Source: Planctomycetota bacterium (GTDB lineage: Bacteria > Planctomycetota > UBA1135 > UBA2386). From it: DNA of 64,000 bases. Below the pieces are notes generated by a model that did no database searches, was not told the origin of the DNA, and saw nothing but the letters and a program-made list of their open reading frames with translations. The translations under genes and the position numbers were made by a program. Of this stretch, positions 33,878 through 42,791 are shown piece after piece. Within the stretch, counting starts at the first letter, position 1. Each line of letters starts with the position of its first letter. The stretch covers positions 62,001-126,000 of the forward strand of contig JAEUHR010000047.1 in NCBI GenBank assembly GCA_016794425.1. The letters are read 5' to 3'.

Positions 33878-34784
33878 GGGTCTCGACTTTTTCTTGTCCG
33901 GTGGCCGGGGCAACACGCCCCCAGCACAACCGGCAGTCCGAAACGACGCGCAGGCCGTGGCCGCCGTTGGCCCGCCCGCGCCTACCGGCGGCGATGAGGT
34001 AATCCTCGCCGCGGTGGAGCAGCTCCGACCGAGCCCGTACCAGCCGCGCAAGCACATCGCCGAGGCGGAGCTGAAGGAGCTTGCCGCGTCGATCCAGCAG
34101 AGTGGCGTTCTGCAGCCAGTTCTTGCCCGGCGCGTGGGGGACAAGCTCGAGCTCGTCGCCGGCGAGCGCCGGTGGCGCGCAGCCCAGATGGCCGGACTGA
34201 AGCAGATCCCGGTGCTGGTCCGGACGGTCACCGACCAGGATTCCGCCGTCTTCGGGCTGGTGGAAAACCTCCAGCGCGAGGACCTCAACGCTATCGAGAA
34301 GGCCCAGGGGTTCCGACTGCTGCAACAGCAGTTGGCGACAACTCAGGAGGAGGTCGCCGCGCGCGTTGGCCTCGACCGTTCGACGGTCGCGAACTTCCTT
34401 CGTTTGCTGGACCTGCCACCGGCAGTCCAGGAGCATGTTTCACGTGGAACACTGTCGATGGGCCACGCCCGAACGCTCTTGGCACTCGGTGATGCGGAGA
34501 CAGTCGTGGCCATCGCCGATGAGGCGATCCGGCTCAGCCTCTCGGTGCGCGCCCTCGAAGCGAAGGTGAAGGAGGTCCTGGAAGCCTCCAAAGGCCAGCC
34601 CGCGGGCAAAGCAGCAAAGGGCGCCAAGACTCGGCCCGTTTGGCTGAACGAGCTGGAGGAGAGCCTGGTGGAGTCTCTGGGAACTCCCGTCTCCATCCGC
34701 TACGGGCGGAAGCGCAGTCAAATCGTGATCGACTGCAACGGGCGCGAGGAGTTCGAGCGCCTCTTCCAGCGGCTCAAGGGCTGA
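33855..34784 (+). CDS. parB: Chromosome-partitioning protein ParB
   Basis: A 309-residue ParB/Spo0J CTPase clamp that loads at parS sites. Visible are the N-terminal GRGLDFFL ParA-contact segment, then PYQPRK, the CTP-binding GERRWRAAQ and ENLQREDLNAIE motifs. A helix-turn-helix (TTQEEVAARVGLDRSTVANFLRLL, split here at positions about 168-190) and a C-terminal dimerisation domain follow. Length is normal. The gene contains a near-consensus parS site within its own coding sequence (34436-34451), so ParB can bind its own gene. The stop is 19 bases from the stop of the convergent cyclophilin-like gene. Confidence 0.95.
   Translation: MVDRRLGRGLDFFLSGGRGNTPPAQPAVRNDAQAVAAVGPPAPTGGDEVILAAVEQLRPSPYQPRKHIAEAELKELAASIQQSGVLQPVLARRVGDKLELVAGERRWRAAQMAGLKQIPVLVRTVTDQDSAVFGLVENLQREDLNAIEKAQGFRLLQQQLATTQEEVAARVGLDRSTVANFLRLLDLPPAVQEHVSRGTLSMGHARTLLALGDAETVVAIADEAIRLSLSVRALEAKVKEVLEASKGQPAGKAAKGAKTRPVWLNELEESLVESLGTPVSIRYGRKRSQIVIDCNGREEFERLFQRLKG
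34436..34451. other. parS centromere-like site inside parB
   Basis: The 16-mer TGTTTCACGTGGAACA differs at one position from the bacterial consensus TGTTTCACGTGAAACA and keeps the CACGTG core. It encodes HVSRGT in the ParB reading frame. ParB-parS nucleation sites normally cluster near the replication origin, and intragenic sites in parB or nearby genes are known in other phyla. Confidence 0.88.
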
Positions 34785-34803
34785 GCCGCGGTCGCGCCGG
34801 ACG

Positions 34804-35973
34804 CTACTCGAGCACCTTCACCGCGGTTACGCGGATGTTCTCGGTGGGACGCCCGCGCCCCATCTGCTCGTCCTGCACCGAGAGAGACGAGTCATCGCAG
34901 ATCGCCTTCACGGCATCGAGCCCGTCGACGACGTAGCCGAAGATCACTCGGTCGCCATCGTGCTGCGTGGCGTCGTCGCCGACGATCCAGAATCGATCCG
35001 CGCACGACTTCCCATCCGCCTCGCTGCGCCCGGAGACCGCGCCCGGGAAGTGGCTCAGGGCAGACGCTTCGAAGTCTAGCGGCTTCTCGCTCGGCTCGGT
35101 CGTGATCCACTTGGTGCGGTCGTCCTCGCGGGTCGTGGCGAAACCCAGGTGCATCTCACGCGCCTGGTGCATCGTCTTCGTCGTCCGCTGGATCTCGTCG
35201 ATCGCCATGCCAGTCCAGTAGCCGTTCTCGCGCGATGCGAACTCGAGGAACGCCTCGCAGTGCTTCGGCGCGTGCTCGGACATCAGGGCGATCACGAACG
35301 AGCGCCCGTTCGAGAACTCGAACCGCACCTTCTTGGCAGTTGCCGGAGGCTCGATGCGAGCAAACTGGGCCGGGGCCGCATATGTACGGGAAGCCTTGAT
35401 CTGGTCACGGATCCGCGCCACCGCGCTACCGGCCACAGCAGGCACCAGCTCCGGCGTCTTGCCCTGCGCCGGCTTCGCCTTCGGGTCGAGCAACTGGCGC
35501 GTCTGCATCGGATAGTCAGAAGTCTTTACCAGTGAGTGGTTTGGGTACTTCGACTCGAGGTCGGACAGCGCCGACTCGGCGCGATCCCAGTTGGTTTCGA
35601 GCATCGCCTTCCGCGCGATCGCCAACAACACGAAGGGCCTTTGCTCCTCCGAAGCCCCGGCCAGCCCACGCTCCAGCGAGGCCAGGTCGATGGTCTGCAG
35701 CGCATCCACGACCGCCAGCCCATCCGCGAGACCCATCCCGAGGTAGCGGGGCTCCTCGCGGTAGACCCGGTCGAGCCCGACGAGCGTCGAGAAGTTCGAC
35801 CAGGACTGATCGACCTTCCCCTGCTGGTAATACTTATAACCGTAATTGACGCCCATGGCCACGAGGATCGCCACGAGGACGGTCCAGAACAGTGGGCGGT
35901 ACCGTTCCCAGAGAAACTCGATCTGGCTCGGTGCCTGGGTGCCTTCGAGAGCTTGCGTGGGCTGTGCAGACAT
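34804..35973 (-). CDS. Membrane protein with YfgM-like region fused to a degenerate cyclophilin domain
   Basis: A 389-residue protein with one transmembrane helix (about 28-44). The YfgM/TPR-like helical region (about 45-170) includes DQSWSNFSTLVGLDRVYREE. The last 180 residues follow the cyclophilin peptidyl-prolyl isomerase fold: FVIALMSEHAPKHCEAFLEFA near the start, DRFWIVGDD and FGYVVDGLDAVKAI near the end. The catalytic FHRV segment is replaced by IDEIQRT, so the key arginine is missing and isomerase activity is doubtful. YfgM-like proteins work near the Sec translocon, so a periplasmic chaperone role is plausible. It is convergent with parB and coupled loosely with the lipoprotein gene upstream. 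Confidence 0.78.
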   Translation of the reverse strand: MSAQPTQALEGTQAPSQIEFLWERYRPLFWTVLVAILVAMGVNYGYKYYQQGKVDQSWSNFSTLVGLDRVYREEPRYLGMGLADGLAVVDALQTIDLASLERGLAGASEEQRPFVLLAIARKAMLETNWDRAESALSDLESKYPNHSLVKTSDYPMQTRQLLDPKAKPAQGKTPELVPAVAGSAVARIRDQIKASRTYAAPAQFARIEPPATAKKVRFEFSNGRSFVIALMSEHAPKHCEAFLEFASRENGYWTGMAIDEIQRTTKTMHQAREMHLGFATTREDDRTKWITTEPSEKPLDFEASALSHFPGAVSGRSEADGKSCADRFWIVGDDATQHDGDRVIFGYVVDGLDAVKAICDDSSLSVQDEQMGRGRPTENIRVTAVKVLE

Positions 35974-35991
35974 GCTGTGGCGTCGGGCCGC

Positions 35992-36426
35992 TCAGGGGCG
36001 GGAGTAGTCAGTGGTGTAGCGCACGACCATGTGGGTCGCACCCTCGCGGCGCTCGAAGGTGTACTCGGCGGTGTAGATGCCGCGCTCGAAACGAAGCCGG
36101 GCGGGCTCGTTCTCGCTGGCCTTGTCCTCGACCTTCTGCCAGTTGTGCTGCGGCATGCGCTGCCGCACGTAACCCATCGCCTCGTCGACCGCAGTGGGCC
36201 CCTCGTAGACGAAGTGGCCCAGGCGCCAACCGGCTTCCTGGCGCGAATAGCTCTCGTTGGTGCCATCGCGCAGTCGCATGCCGGCCGGGACGACCATGTC
36301 CTGGAACTGGCTCGCGGTGACTCCGTACGCCACTTTGTTGGCGCCGCCTTGGCAAGCGCCGAACCACAGCGCGCTGCTGAGAACGGCCAGCGCGCACAGC
36401 TTGGGAATCGCGTGGTGGGGGGGCAT
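35992..36426 (-). CDS. Small lipoprotein of unknown function
   Basis: A 144-residue protein. The signal peptide ends at the lipobox FGAC (cysteine near residue 25) and the mature part of about 120 residues contains a beta-rich domain, including ARLRFERGIYTAEYTFERR and HMVVRYTTDY. I do not recognise a family. The ATG at 36426 is preceded at 8 bases by AAGG. A candidate promoter for it lies at 36485-36513. The gene ends 18 bases before the start of the cyclophilin-like gene and is probably cotranscribed with it. Confidence 0.72.
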   Translation of the reverse strand: MPPHHAIPKLCALAVLSSALWFGACQGGANKVAYGVTASQFQDMVVPAGMRLRDGTNESYSRQEAGWRLGHFVYEGPTAVDEAMGYVRQRMPQHNWQKVEDKASENEPARLRFERGIYTAEYTFERREGATHMVVRYTTDYSRP

Positions 36427-36484
36427 GGAGGTGCCTTGGTGCAGATGCTTCGGAGGGCTGCGGACCCGGCGAAAGGGGGGGCGG

Positions 36485-36513
36485 AGTCTAGCTACGGCCA
36501 CCGAGCGAGGCAA
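36485..36513 (-). promoter_or_regulatory. Candidate promoter for the lipoprotein/cyclophilin-like genes
   Basis: Read on the minus strand, TTGCCT (36513-36508) and TAGACT (36490-36485) are 17 bases apart, matching the spacing of housekeeping promoters. The -10 box is identical to those at 19266-19271 and 36582-36587. Start of transcription would fall near 36478, giving a leader of about 50 bases. Confidence 0.4.
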
Positions 36514-36581
36514 CCTCGGTATCACCGCGGGACCCGCTGCCGGAGGCCTCGGCAGGGCATTTCCCACTCGTCGACAGCCGC

Positions 36582-36587
36582 TAGACT
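36582..36587 (+). promoter_or_regulatory. Candidate -10 element for the HNH gene
   Basis: TAGACT lies 51 bases before the ATG at 36639, pointing away from the matching element on the other strand. No convincing -35 box is seen at 16-18 bases upstream, so this is supported only by the shared hexamer and its place in a divergent intergenic region. Confidence 0.28.
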
Positions 36588-36638
36588 CTGCGCCACCGCG
36601 GGGTGCACCGCCGCCGCCGCGGGTCTTGGAGCGGTCGA

Positions 36639-37256
36639 ATGCTGCCATCCGACACCATGCGCAGGACCAACCTCCTCGAGCGGGCCACCCTGGTGCTGAA
36701 CCGCTCGTGGCGCCCGGTCCACGTGACGACGGTGCGGCGGGCGCTCTGCATGGTGTTCCGTGACGCGGCGCGGATCGTCTGTCCCGAGCGCCTTTCCACG
36801 TTCTCGTTCGCGGAATGGCTCGAGGAGCCCGCCCCGGACCAGACCAACACGATCCGGTCGCCGAGCGTGAGCATCGCCGCGCCGGAAGTGGTGCTGCTGG
36901 TGCACTACGACCGCGTGCCGTGCCACGAAGCCCCGTTCACGCGCCGCAACCTGTTCCTGCGCGACGAGTTCACGTGCCAGTACTGCGGCCGCCGCTGCAA
37001 CACCGACCACCTCAGCGTCGACCACGTGTTGCCGCGGTCGCGTGGCGGCAGCACGTCGTGGGAGAACTGCGTGCTCGCGTGTGTCGGGTGCAATGCCCGC
37101 AAGGGCGACCGAACCCTGAAGGAGGTCGGGTTCCACCTGTTGCGGCAACCGGTTCGTCCGCGCTGGACTCCCTACCTGAACCTGCGGCCGAGCCAGCGCA
37201 TGGAATCGTGGTCGCGGTTCGCGCCCGAGCACAAGCGACGCGCTGGCCTGCCGTGA
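36639..37256 (+). CDS. HNH endonuclease family protein
   Basis: A 205-residue protein. The C-terminal half carries an HNH nuclease domain with zinc-binding cysteine pairs. CQYCGRRC and CVGCNARKGDR flank the catalytic segment DHVLPRSRGG and the motif ENCVLAC. The N-terminal half (LNRSWRPVHVTTVRRAL) is typical of a widespread group of free-standing bacterial HNH proteins whose targets are unknown. No methyltransferase, intron, intein or phage gene lies nearby, so restriction or homing is unlikely. The ATG at 36639 has GGAG nine bases upstream; ATG at 36657 is an alternative. Confidence 0.88.
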   Translation: MLPSDTMRRTNLLERATLVLNRSWRPVHVTTVRRALCMVFRDAARIVCPERLSTFSFAEWLEEPAPDQTNTIRSPSVSIAAPEVVLLVHYDRVPCHEAPFTRRNLFLRDEFTCQYCGRRCNTDHLSVDHVLPRSRGGSTSWENCVLACVGCNARKGDRTLKEVGFHLLRQPVRPRWTPYLNLRPSQRMESWSRFAPEHKRRAGLP

Positions 37257-37338
37257 CCCGCGCGGCGCGGTGGTGGACATGGACCCGTCCGGCGGCGGAT
37301 CATGCCGGCGTCGCCAGATCCCGAACCACTACCCTCCG

Positions 37339-38709
37339 ATGCACATGAAGGCCCCCCTGCAGACCCTGCTCACCCTGTTCGCGCTCCTGACGCCGGCGTT
37401 GGCGCAGTCGCCGGCGAAGCTGAAGAAGGAGCTGAAGGCGAAGGAGGCCGCGGCCAAGACCGACGTCGAAGCGCTGTTCCAGGCGGCGCAATGGGCGGCC
37501 GAGAAGGAACTCGCCGCCGACGCGAAGCGGATCTACCAGGCGGTGCTGAAGCTGAAGCCCGACCACGAAGGCGCGAACCTCGCGGTCGGCAACGAACAGG
37601 TCGACGGCAAGTGGGTGCCCGCCAAGGAAGCCGAGGACCTGCGCAAGAAGGCTCGCGCTGCCGAGTTCGCGGCCAAGGGCTGGGTCGAGAGCAACGGGCT
37701 GTGGATTGCACCCGAGCACGCCGAAGACGCCAAGAAAGGCATCTTCCACGACGGCGACGACCGCGTGACGAAGGAGGAACTGGCGGCGGTCCAGAAGGGC
37801 ATGGTGCGCCACCCGGTGACCGGCGAACTGATCGAACCGCGCTACCGGGATCAGGCCGAGAAGCGCTACTTCCCGACCTCGGCCTCGCGCTGGGTCGACG
37901 AGAAGGAGGCCAACCAGTTCCACAGCGATCTGAAGCGGCCGTGGATCGTGCGCACGCAGAACTGCACGGTCCTCAGCACGCTGCCGATCGCGAAGATCGA
38001 AGAGGTCCGCGGCGAGGCCGACGTCGCCTTCGAGCGGATGAAGTCGATGTTCGGCGGCGCGATGCCACTGCCCCAACACCGCCCCGTGGTGCTGATCGCC
38101 GCCACCGAGTCCGAGTACCGCGACCTCGGCAACGGGCTCGGCGACGGCACCGATGCCGCAGGTTCGGCGCTGATCCGTGAAGAGGCGAAGTTGCAGCTGC
38201 AGTACCTCGGCGAGGTGCGCGGCGCGATCTGCAACCACCACAAGGACTGGGGTCCCCGCTATCTGCGCCACGCGGCGGCACTGTGCTTCGTGCACGCTCT
38301 GGCCGAGGAGAACAGCGTGACGCTGCCGCTGTGGTTCCTGCACGGCGCCGCTGCGTACACCAGCCGCTTCCAGGTCGACAGCGATGCCGGCTGGTTCGGC
38401 AAGTTGCACCAGCAGAAGGGTGGCGTGCGGGCCCTGAAGAGCTTCTTCTCCGCCTACACGATCAGCGGCGACATGGAGTCGACGCAGATCGACTACAACA
38501 TCTACGGTGCCGGCCTGCTGTTCTCGTTCGCCCTGAGCGGGGCGGACGAAGCCGTCAACGGCGCCTTCAAGGAGGTCGTCGATCTGCTGACCGGTGCCAG
38601 CAAGGCCAAGGCCGACAAGGCGATCGCCAAGCTGGAAGCCGCCTTCGTGGCGGCCGAACCGAAGATCGCGGCGCACCTGCAAGAGCTGATCAAGAAGTCG
38701 CCGCAGTGA
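37339..38709 (+). CDS. Exported peptidase MA-like protein lacking its zinc site
   Basis: A 456-residue exported protein with a signal peptide (about 1-22) and helical charged repeats (about 25-130). Short repeated segments such as RYFPTSASRWVDEKEA follow. The C-terminal part follows the layout of peptidase MA-like gluzincins, but the HExxH motif is replaced by HAAAL (near 311). The usual WFxEG segment reads LPLWFLHGAAAY, with His at the third-ligand glutamate (near 335). It is therefore probably not a peptidase; binding or scaffolding is inferred. The start may be ATG 37339 or 37345. The next gene begins 74 bases after its stop. Confidence 0.75.
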   Translation: MHMKAPLQTLLTLFALLTPALAQSPAKLKKELKAKEAAAKTDVEALFQAAQWAAEKELAADAKRIYQAVLKLKPDHEGANLAVGNEQVDGKWVPAKEAEDLRKKARAAEFAAKGWVESNGLWIAPEHAEDAKKGIFHDGDDRVTKEELAAVQKGMVRHPVTGELIEPRYRDQAEKRYFPTSASRWVDEKEANQFHSDLKRPWIVRTQNCTVLSTLPIAKIEEVRGEADVAFERMKSMFGGAMPLPQHRPVVLIAATESEYRDLGNGLGDGTDAAGSALIREEAKLQLQYLGEVRGAICNHHKDWGPRYLRHAAALCFVHALAEENSVTLPLWFLHGAAAYTSRFQVDSDAGWFGKLHQQKGGVRALKSFFSAYTISGDMESTQIDYNIYGAGLLFSFALSGADEAVNGAFKEVVDLLTGASKAKADKAIAKLEAAFVAAEPKIAAHLQELIKKSPQ

Positions 38710-38783
38710 CCGCGACAGGCCTGCGACATCCCCGTCCACTAGCGCACCCGCCGGCGCGCCGGACGCCCACGCTTTCCACCATC

Positions 38784-40661
38784 ATGAAGTTCCTCTCCCG
38801 CTCCGTCTCGATCCTGGCCATCGCACTGGCCCCACTGGCCGCACAGACCTCGGTCCTCCCCTACCTGCCGAAGAACACCATCGTGGCGGTGTCGGCACCC
38901 GACCTGGTGACGTCGCTCGACGAGTTCCAGAAGATGCCGTTGGCGAAGATGTACGCGGAGGAGGAGGTGCAGAACTTCCTCGCCGACCTGAAGGAACGCG
39001 CCGCCAAGGAGATCGAGAAGGTGCTCGCGCAGGGCCGTGAGATGCACGCCCAGGGCCAGCTGCCCTTCCATCCCGACGACGTGCTGAAGCTGCGGCTGCG
39101 CGGGGTCACCTTCGCGCTGACCCACATGGAGCTCGCGATGGGGGAGTTCGGACCCCAGCCGAAGTTCGGCCTCGTGTTGCACCTCGACTTCGGTCCGACG
39201 GCGCCGCAGTGGCAGCAGCTGCTGCAGATCGGCCTCGGAATGGTCGAGGGCCAGGCCGGCGAGCAGGTCACCAAGACCGAGTCGAAGATCGGCGAGTGGT
39301 CGATGGTGTCGTACGCACCGGCCCACGTGGACGACGCGCCGATGGCGCTGAACATCGTGAACCTGCCGGAGGGCCTGCTGATCGGCACGTTGGCGGACGA
39401 GGTCCGCGAGATCGCGAAGAACGTGCAGGCGAAGACCCCCGTGCTCGGCGCCAGTGACGACTACACCGCCGCCGCCAATCACCTGCCGACCGACGGCGCC
39501 GAGATGGTGTCGTTCGCGCGCTACGACCCGATGATCGACTTCGGCGTCAGCCTGCTGCGCGTGCTCACGCAGATGGAGTCGGACATGCCGAAGATCGACA
39601 TGGAGGGTGTCGATCGGGCGATCACCGCGATGGGGCTGCGTGGGCTGCCCGTCGACATCGCCACCAGCAGCTACGCCGAGGGCAAGTGCGTGACCCGCAC
39701 CTTCCGCGCCTCGCGCGACAAGGGCACGACCGCCGCGGCGCGGACGATCGACATGTCGTTCCTGAAGTGGGTGCCGAAGGACGCGGTCAGCTTCAGCGCC
39801 GGCAAGGTCGACGTCATGAGCCTCTACGACAAGCTCTTGAAGGGGCTGCAGGCCTACGACGCCGACACTGCCAACATGCTGCTCGGCAAGCTCGCCGAGA
39901 TGGAGACCCAGATCGGCTTCAAGTTGCGCGAGGACCTGCTGGGCTCGATCGGCGACCACTTCATGAACTGGTCGATGCCGATCGGCACGATCACCTCGGC
40001 GCCGGAGATGGCGCTGCTGCTGAAGGTCAACGACGCCGACCGCCTCGTGAAGTCGCTGAAGGCCATGACCGCGATGAGCCAAGGGACGGTCGAACTCGAG
40101 GAGAGCGATCGGCGCGGCCTCAAGGTGTTCCAGCTGCGGATCAACGCCGACCCGAACCAGGGTGCCGGCGGCATGAACCCGCTCGAGATGTTCACGCCGA
40201 CGTTCGCGTTCAAGGACGGTTACCTGGTCGGCGGCTTCTCGGCCAGCGACATCAAGCGCGTGTTCCAGCGCATGGACCGCGAGGACGACCCGAAGGGTGA
40301 CATCCGCAGCAACCGCGAGTTCGCGGCGATCGCCGCCAACCTGCCGACCGGTCTCGACAGTGTGTCGTTCACCGATTGGAAGGCGAGCTTCGAGGGCATC
40401 TACCAGATCGCGACCGGCCTGCTGTCGTGGGTGCCGGTCGGCGAAGACGTGCCGCTCGACATGTCGCTGCTGCCGGACTCGGCGGCTCTGACGAAGCACC
40501 TCTACGGCGGCATCGCCTACAGCCGCGCCGTGGAAGGTGGGCACGAATCGGAGTCGATCACGCCGTTCGGTCCCGAGCTGATGCTCGGTGTCGGTGCCGC
40601 AGCCGGTGTCGGCGCCTTGGTGCTGACCGGTCTGAGGGCCAGCGCGCCGGGCATTCGCTGA
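38784..40661 (+). CDS. Large exported protein, DUF3352-like
   Basis: A 625-residue protein with a signal peptide (1-20) beginning the mature chain at about QTSVLPYLPKNTIVAV, followed by repeated beta-alpha segments such as KFGLVLHLDFG, ALLLKVNDADRLVKSLKAM and FKDGYLVGGFSASDIKRVF. This resembles the DUF3352-type secreted proteins of planctomycetes and cyanobacteria, which have no known function. A hydrophobic C-terminal helix (about 602-620) may anchor it in a membrane. It follows the peptidase MA-like pseudoenzyme on the same strand and may be cotranscribed with it. It ends 6 bases before the convergent hemW stop. Confidence 0.72.
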   Translation: MKFLSRSVSILAIALAPLAAQTSVLPYLPKNTIVAVSAPDLVTSLDEFQKMPLAKMYAEEEVQNFLADLKERAAKEIEKVLAQGREMHAQGQLPFHPDDVLKLRLRGVTFALTHMELAMGEFGPQPKFGLVLHLDFGPTAPQWQQLLQIGLGMVEGQAGEQVTKTESKIGEWSMVSYAPAHVDDAPMALNIVNLPEGLLIGTLADEVREIAKNVQAKTPVLGASDDYTAAANHLPTDGAEMVSFARYDPMIDFGVSLLRVLTQMESDMPKIDMEGVDRAITAMGLRGLPVDIATSSYAEGKCVTRTFRASRDKGTTAAARTIDMSFLKWVPKDAVSFSAGKVDVMSLYDKLLKGLQAYDADTANMLLGKLAEMETQIGFKLREDLLGSIGDHFMNWSMPIGTITSAPEMALLLKVNDADRLVKSLKAMTAMSQGTVELEESDRRGLKVFQLRINADPNQGAGGMNPLEMFTPTFAFKDGYLVGGFSASDIKRVFQRMDREDDPKGDIRSNREFAAIAANLPTGLDSVSFTDWKASFEGIYQIATGLLSWVPVGEDVPLDMSLLPDSAALTKHLYGGIAYSRAVEGGHESESITPFGPELMLGVGAAAGVGALVLTGLRASAPGIR

Positions 40662-40667
40662 CGCTGG

Positions 40668-41840
40668 TCAGCCAACCGCACCAGGCGCCAGGTAGTCGCC
40701 ACCGACGCGGTCCGCCAACAGCAGGCCCGCGTCGGTCAGCCGGATACGGTCGCCGGCGCGAGCCACCCAGCCCGCACGCTCGTGCCGGGCCACCGTCGCG
40801 GTGAACTGCTGCACCGCCGGCACCGCGAGCCGCGCGCCGATCGCACCGAGATCGACGCCGTCGGTACGGCGGATGCCGAGCCACACCGCCTCGGCCGCGC
40901 GCTGCATGGGCCAAAGCGTCTCGGCGCTCGCGGCACACGGCTGGCCCGCCAGCGCCGCATCCGCCCAGGCCTCGACGGCCTTCAGGTTGGTGGTGCGCAC
41001 ACCCGCACGATGGCTGGCCGCGCCCGGGCCGACGCCGACGTAGTCGCCCTGCAGCCAGTAGTGGTCGTTGTGGCGGCACGGGCCCCCGCGGCCGGCGAAG
41101 TTGCTGATCTCGTAGGCATGGAAGCCGGCGGCCGCCAGCCGCGCCCGCGTCGCCAGGAACTGGTCGCGGTCGACTTCCTGTTCGTTCGGTGAAACCTGAC
41201 CGCGCTGCAGGTCGCGGTGCAATCGCGTGCCGGGTTCGAAGGTCAGGTTGTAGCAGGACAGGTGGTCGGGCTGCAGCGCGAGCGCGCGCTCGAGATCGCT
41301 GCTCCACTCGTTCGCCGTCTCGCCGGGGATGCCGAACATCAGGTCGACGCTCAGGTTCGTGAAGCCGGCGCGCCGCGCCTCGGCGACGGCCGCCTCGGCG
41401 CGTTCGGCCGAATGCGCCCGGTCCAGGAAACGCAGGTGGTGGGCGTGGAACGTCTGCACGCCGATGCTGAGCCGCGAAGCGCCACCGGCGCGTGCGATCG
41501 CCGCCTTCGCCTCGGTCAGGCTCTCGGGATTGGCCTCCATCGTGACCTCGTCGCACGCCGCGAGGTCGACGTGGCGACCGAGCACCTCGAACAACCGGGC
41601 GAGCCGCGCCGGTTCGAGCAGGCTCGGCGTGCCGCCGCCCACGAACACCGATACCGGCGCACCGAAGTGCCACTCGCGCCGCAGCTCGGCGTCGAGTGCG
41701 TCGAGGAAGCGATCGTGCACCGACCGGTCCTCGACGACGTACGAGTTGAAGTCGCAGTAGCCGCACTTGACGACGCAGAACGGCACGTGCACGTACAGCG
41801 ACGTGCCGGTCCCGGCTCGGTCGGCGGCGGAGGATTGCAC
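40668..41840 (-). CDS. hemW: Radical SAM family heme chaperone HemW
   Basis: A 390-residue radical SAM protein. The [4Fe-4S] motif CVVKCGYC occupies residues 22-29, and GGGTPS, EANPES, SIGVQTF and the heme-binding HNDHYW motif of HemW are all present. HemW was formerly misnamed coproporphyrinogen III oxidase; it is thought to insert heme into respiratory enzymes, which fits an organism with the heme-rich complex encoded at 46-59 kb. The GTG start at 41840 is the first in-frame start. It follows the sigma-factor gene by 40 bases. Confidence 0.93.
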   Translation of the reverse strand: MQSSAADRAGTGTSLYVHVPFCVVKCGYCDFNSYVVEDRSVHDRFLDALDAELRREWHFGAPVSVFVGGGTPSLLEPARLARLFEVLGRHVDLAACDEVTMEANPESLTEAKAAIARAGGASRLSIGVQTFHAHHLRFLDRAHSAERAEAAVAEARRAGFTNLSVDLMFGIPGETANEWSSDLERALALQPDHLSCYNLTFEPGTRLHRDLQRGQVSPNEQEVDRDQFLATRARLAAAGFHAYEISNFAGRGGPCRHNDHYWLQGDYVGVGPGAASHRAGVRTTNLKAVEAWADAALAGQPCAASAETLWPMQRAAEAVWLGIRRTDGVDLGAIGARLAVPAVQQFTATVARHERAGWVARAGDRIRLTDAGLLLADRVGGDYLAPGAVG

Positions 41841-41880
41841 GCGGTCAGGCTACGCGGCCGCCGCGGCGGCGCCATGCCCG

Positions 41881-42738
41881 TCAGCCCTGGCGCGACACCT
41901 TGCGCGACGCTTTCGCCTGCCGTTCCTCGCCGAACTCCCGCGACATGATCACGCCGAGCTTCTCGAGCGCCTGCTGCTCCATCTGCCGCACGCGTTCGCG
42001 GGTCAGGCCGAAGCGCTTGCCGATCGCCTTCAGCGTCATCGGCTCGCCGGAACCGATGCCGAACCGCAGCTTCAGGATCCGCGACTCGCGCGTGTCGAGC
42101 AGTTCGAGCAGTTCACGCATGCGCTGCAGCTCGATCGCGGACAGGGTCTGTTCCTCGGGGCCGACGCTGCGCGTGTCGGCGATCGAGTCGGCGAACACCG
42201 CGCCGGTGTCCTCGCTCATCGAGTGCGTCGGCTGCGAGTTCGCGAGCACCGTCTCGCGCACGACGTTCCAGTTGCTCTCCGGCAGCTGCAGTTCCTCGGC
42301 GATCTCGGCCGTGGTCGCCTGCCGGCCGAGCCGGTAGGTCAGTTCCATCGCGGTTGCCTTCCAGCGCGCGACGATCTCCGTCATGTAGGACGGCACGCGG
42401 ACGGTCTTGACGCTGTTGACCAGCGCGCGGCGGATGCCCTGCTTGATCCACCAGGTCGCGTAGGTCGAGAACCGGCAACCGGCCCGCGGGTCGAACTTCT
42501 CGACCGCCTTCATCAGCCCGATGTTGCCCTCCTCGATCAGGTCCATGAACGACAGGCCGCGGTGCACGTAGTTCTTGGCGATCGACACCACGAGCCGCAG
42601 GTTGGCGCGGATCATGTGCTCGCGCGCCGCGAGGTCGCCGCGCTGCACGCGCTGGCTGAGTTCGATCTCCTGTGCCGGCGTCAGCAGCGGCACTTCGTTG
42701 ATGTCGGTGAGGTAGGTGTCGAGCCCGTGGTCGCGCAT
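41881..42738 (-). CDS. RNA polymerase sigma-70 factor, group 2 (RpoD/RpoS-like)
   Basis: A 285-residue sigma factor with region 1.2 (DTYLTDINEVPLLTPAQE), full region 2 (NLRLVVSIAKNY through STYATWWIKQGIRRAL), region 3, and a region 4 helix-turn-helix (LKAIGKRFGLTRERVRQME). The long region 1.1 of the primary sigma factor is missing, so this is a group-2 alternative factor of the RpoS/SigB/HrdA kind, recognising promoters like those of the housekeeping factor. The downstream hemW gene may be cotranscribed. The 130-base upstream region has no recognisable promoter. Confidence 0.93.
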   Translation of the reverse strand: MRDHGLDTYLTDINEVPLLTPAQEIELSQRVQRGDLAAREHMIRANLRLVVSIAKNYVHRGLSFMDLIEEGNIGLMKAVEKFDPRAGCRFSTYATWWIKQGIRRALVNSVKTVRVPSYMTEIVARWKATAMELTYRLGRQATTAEIAEELQLPESNWNVVRETVLANSQPTHSMSEDTGAVFADSIADTRSVGPEEQTLSAIELQRMRELLELLDTRESRILKLRFGIGSGEPMTLKAIGKRFGLTRERVRQMEQQALEKLGVIMSREFGEERQAKASRKVSRQG

Positions 42739-42791
42739 GGCAGCAGTCCTGGTGTGGCTGCCCCGGTATCGACAATCCCCACACCGCGCTG

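Noticed and set aside
36639..37256. Restriction or homing endonuclease
   Set aside because: No methyltransferase, intein, intron or phage gene is nearby; only the HNH domain is supported.
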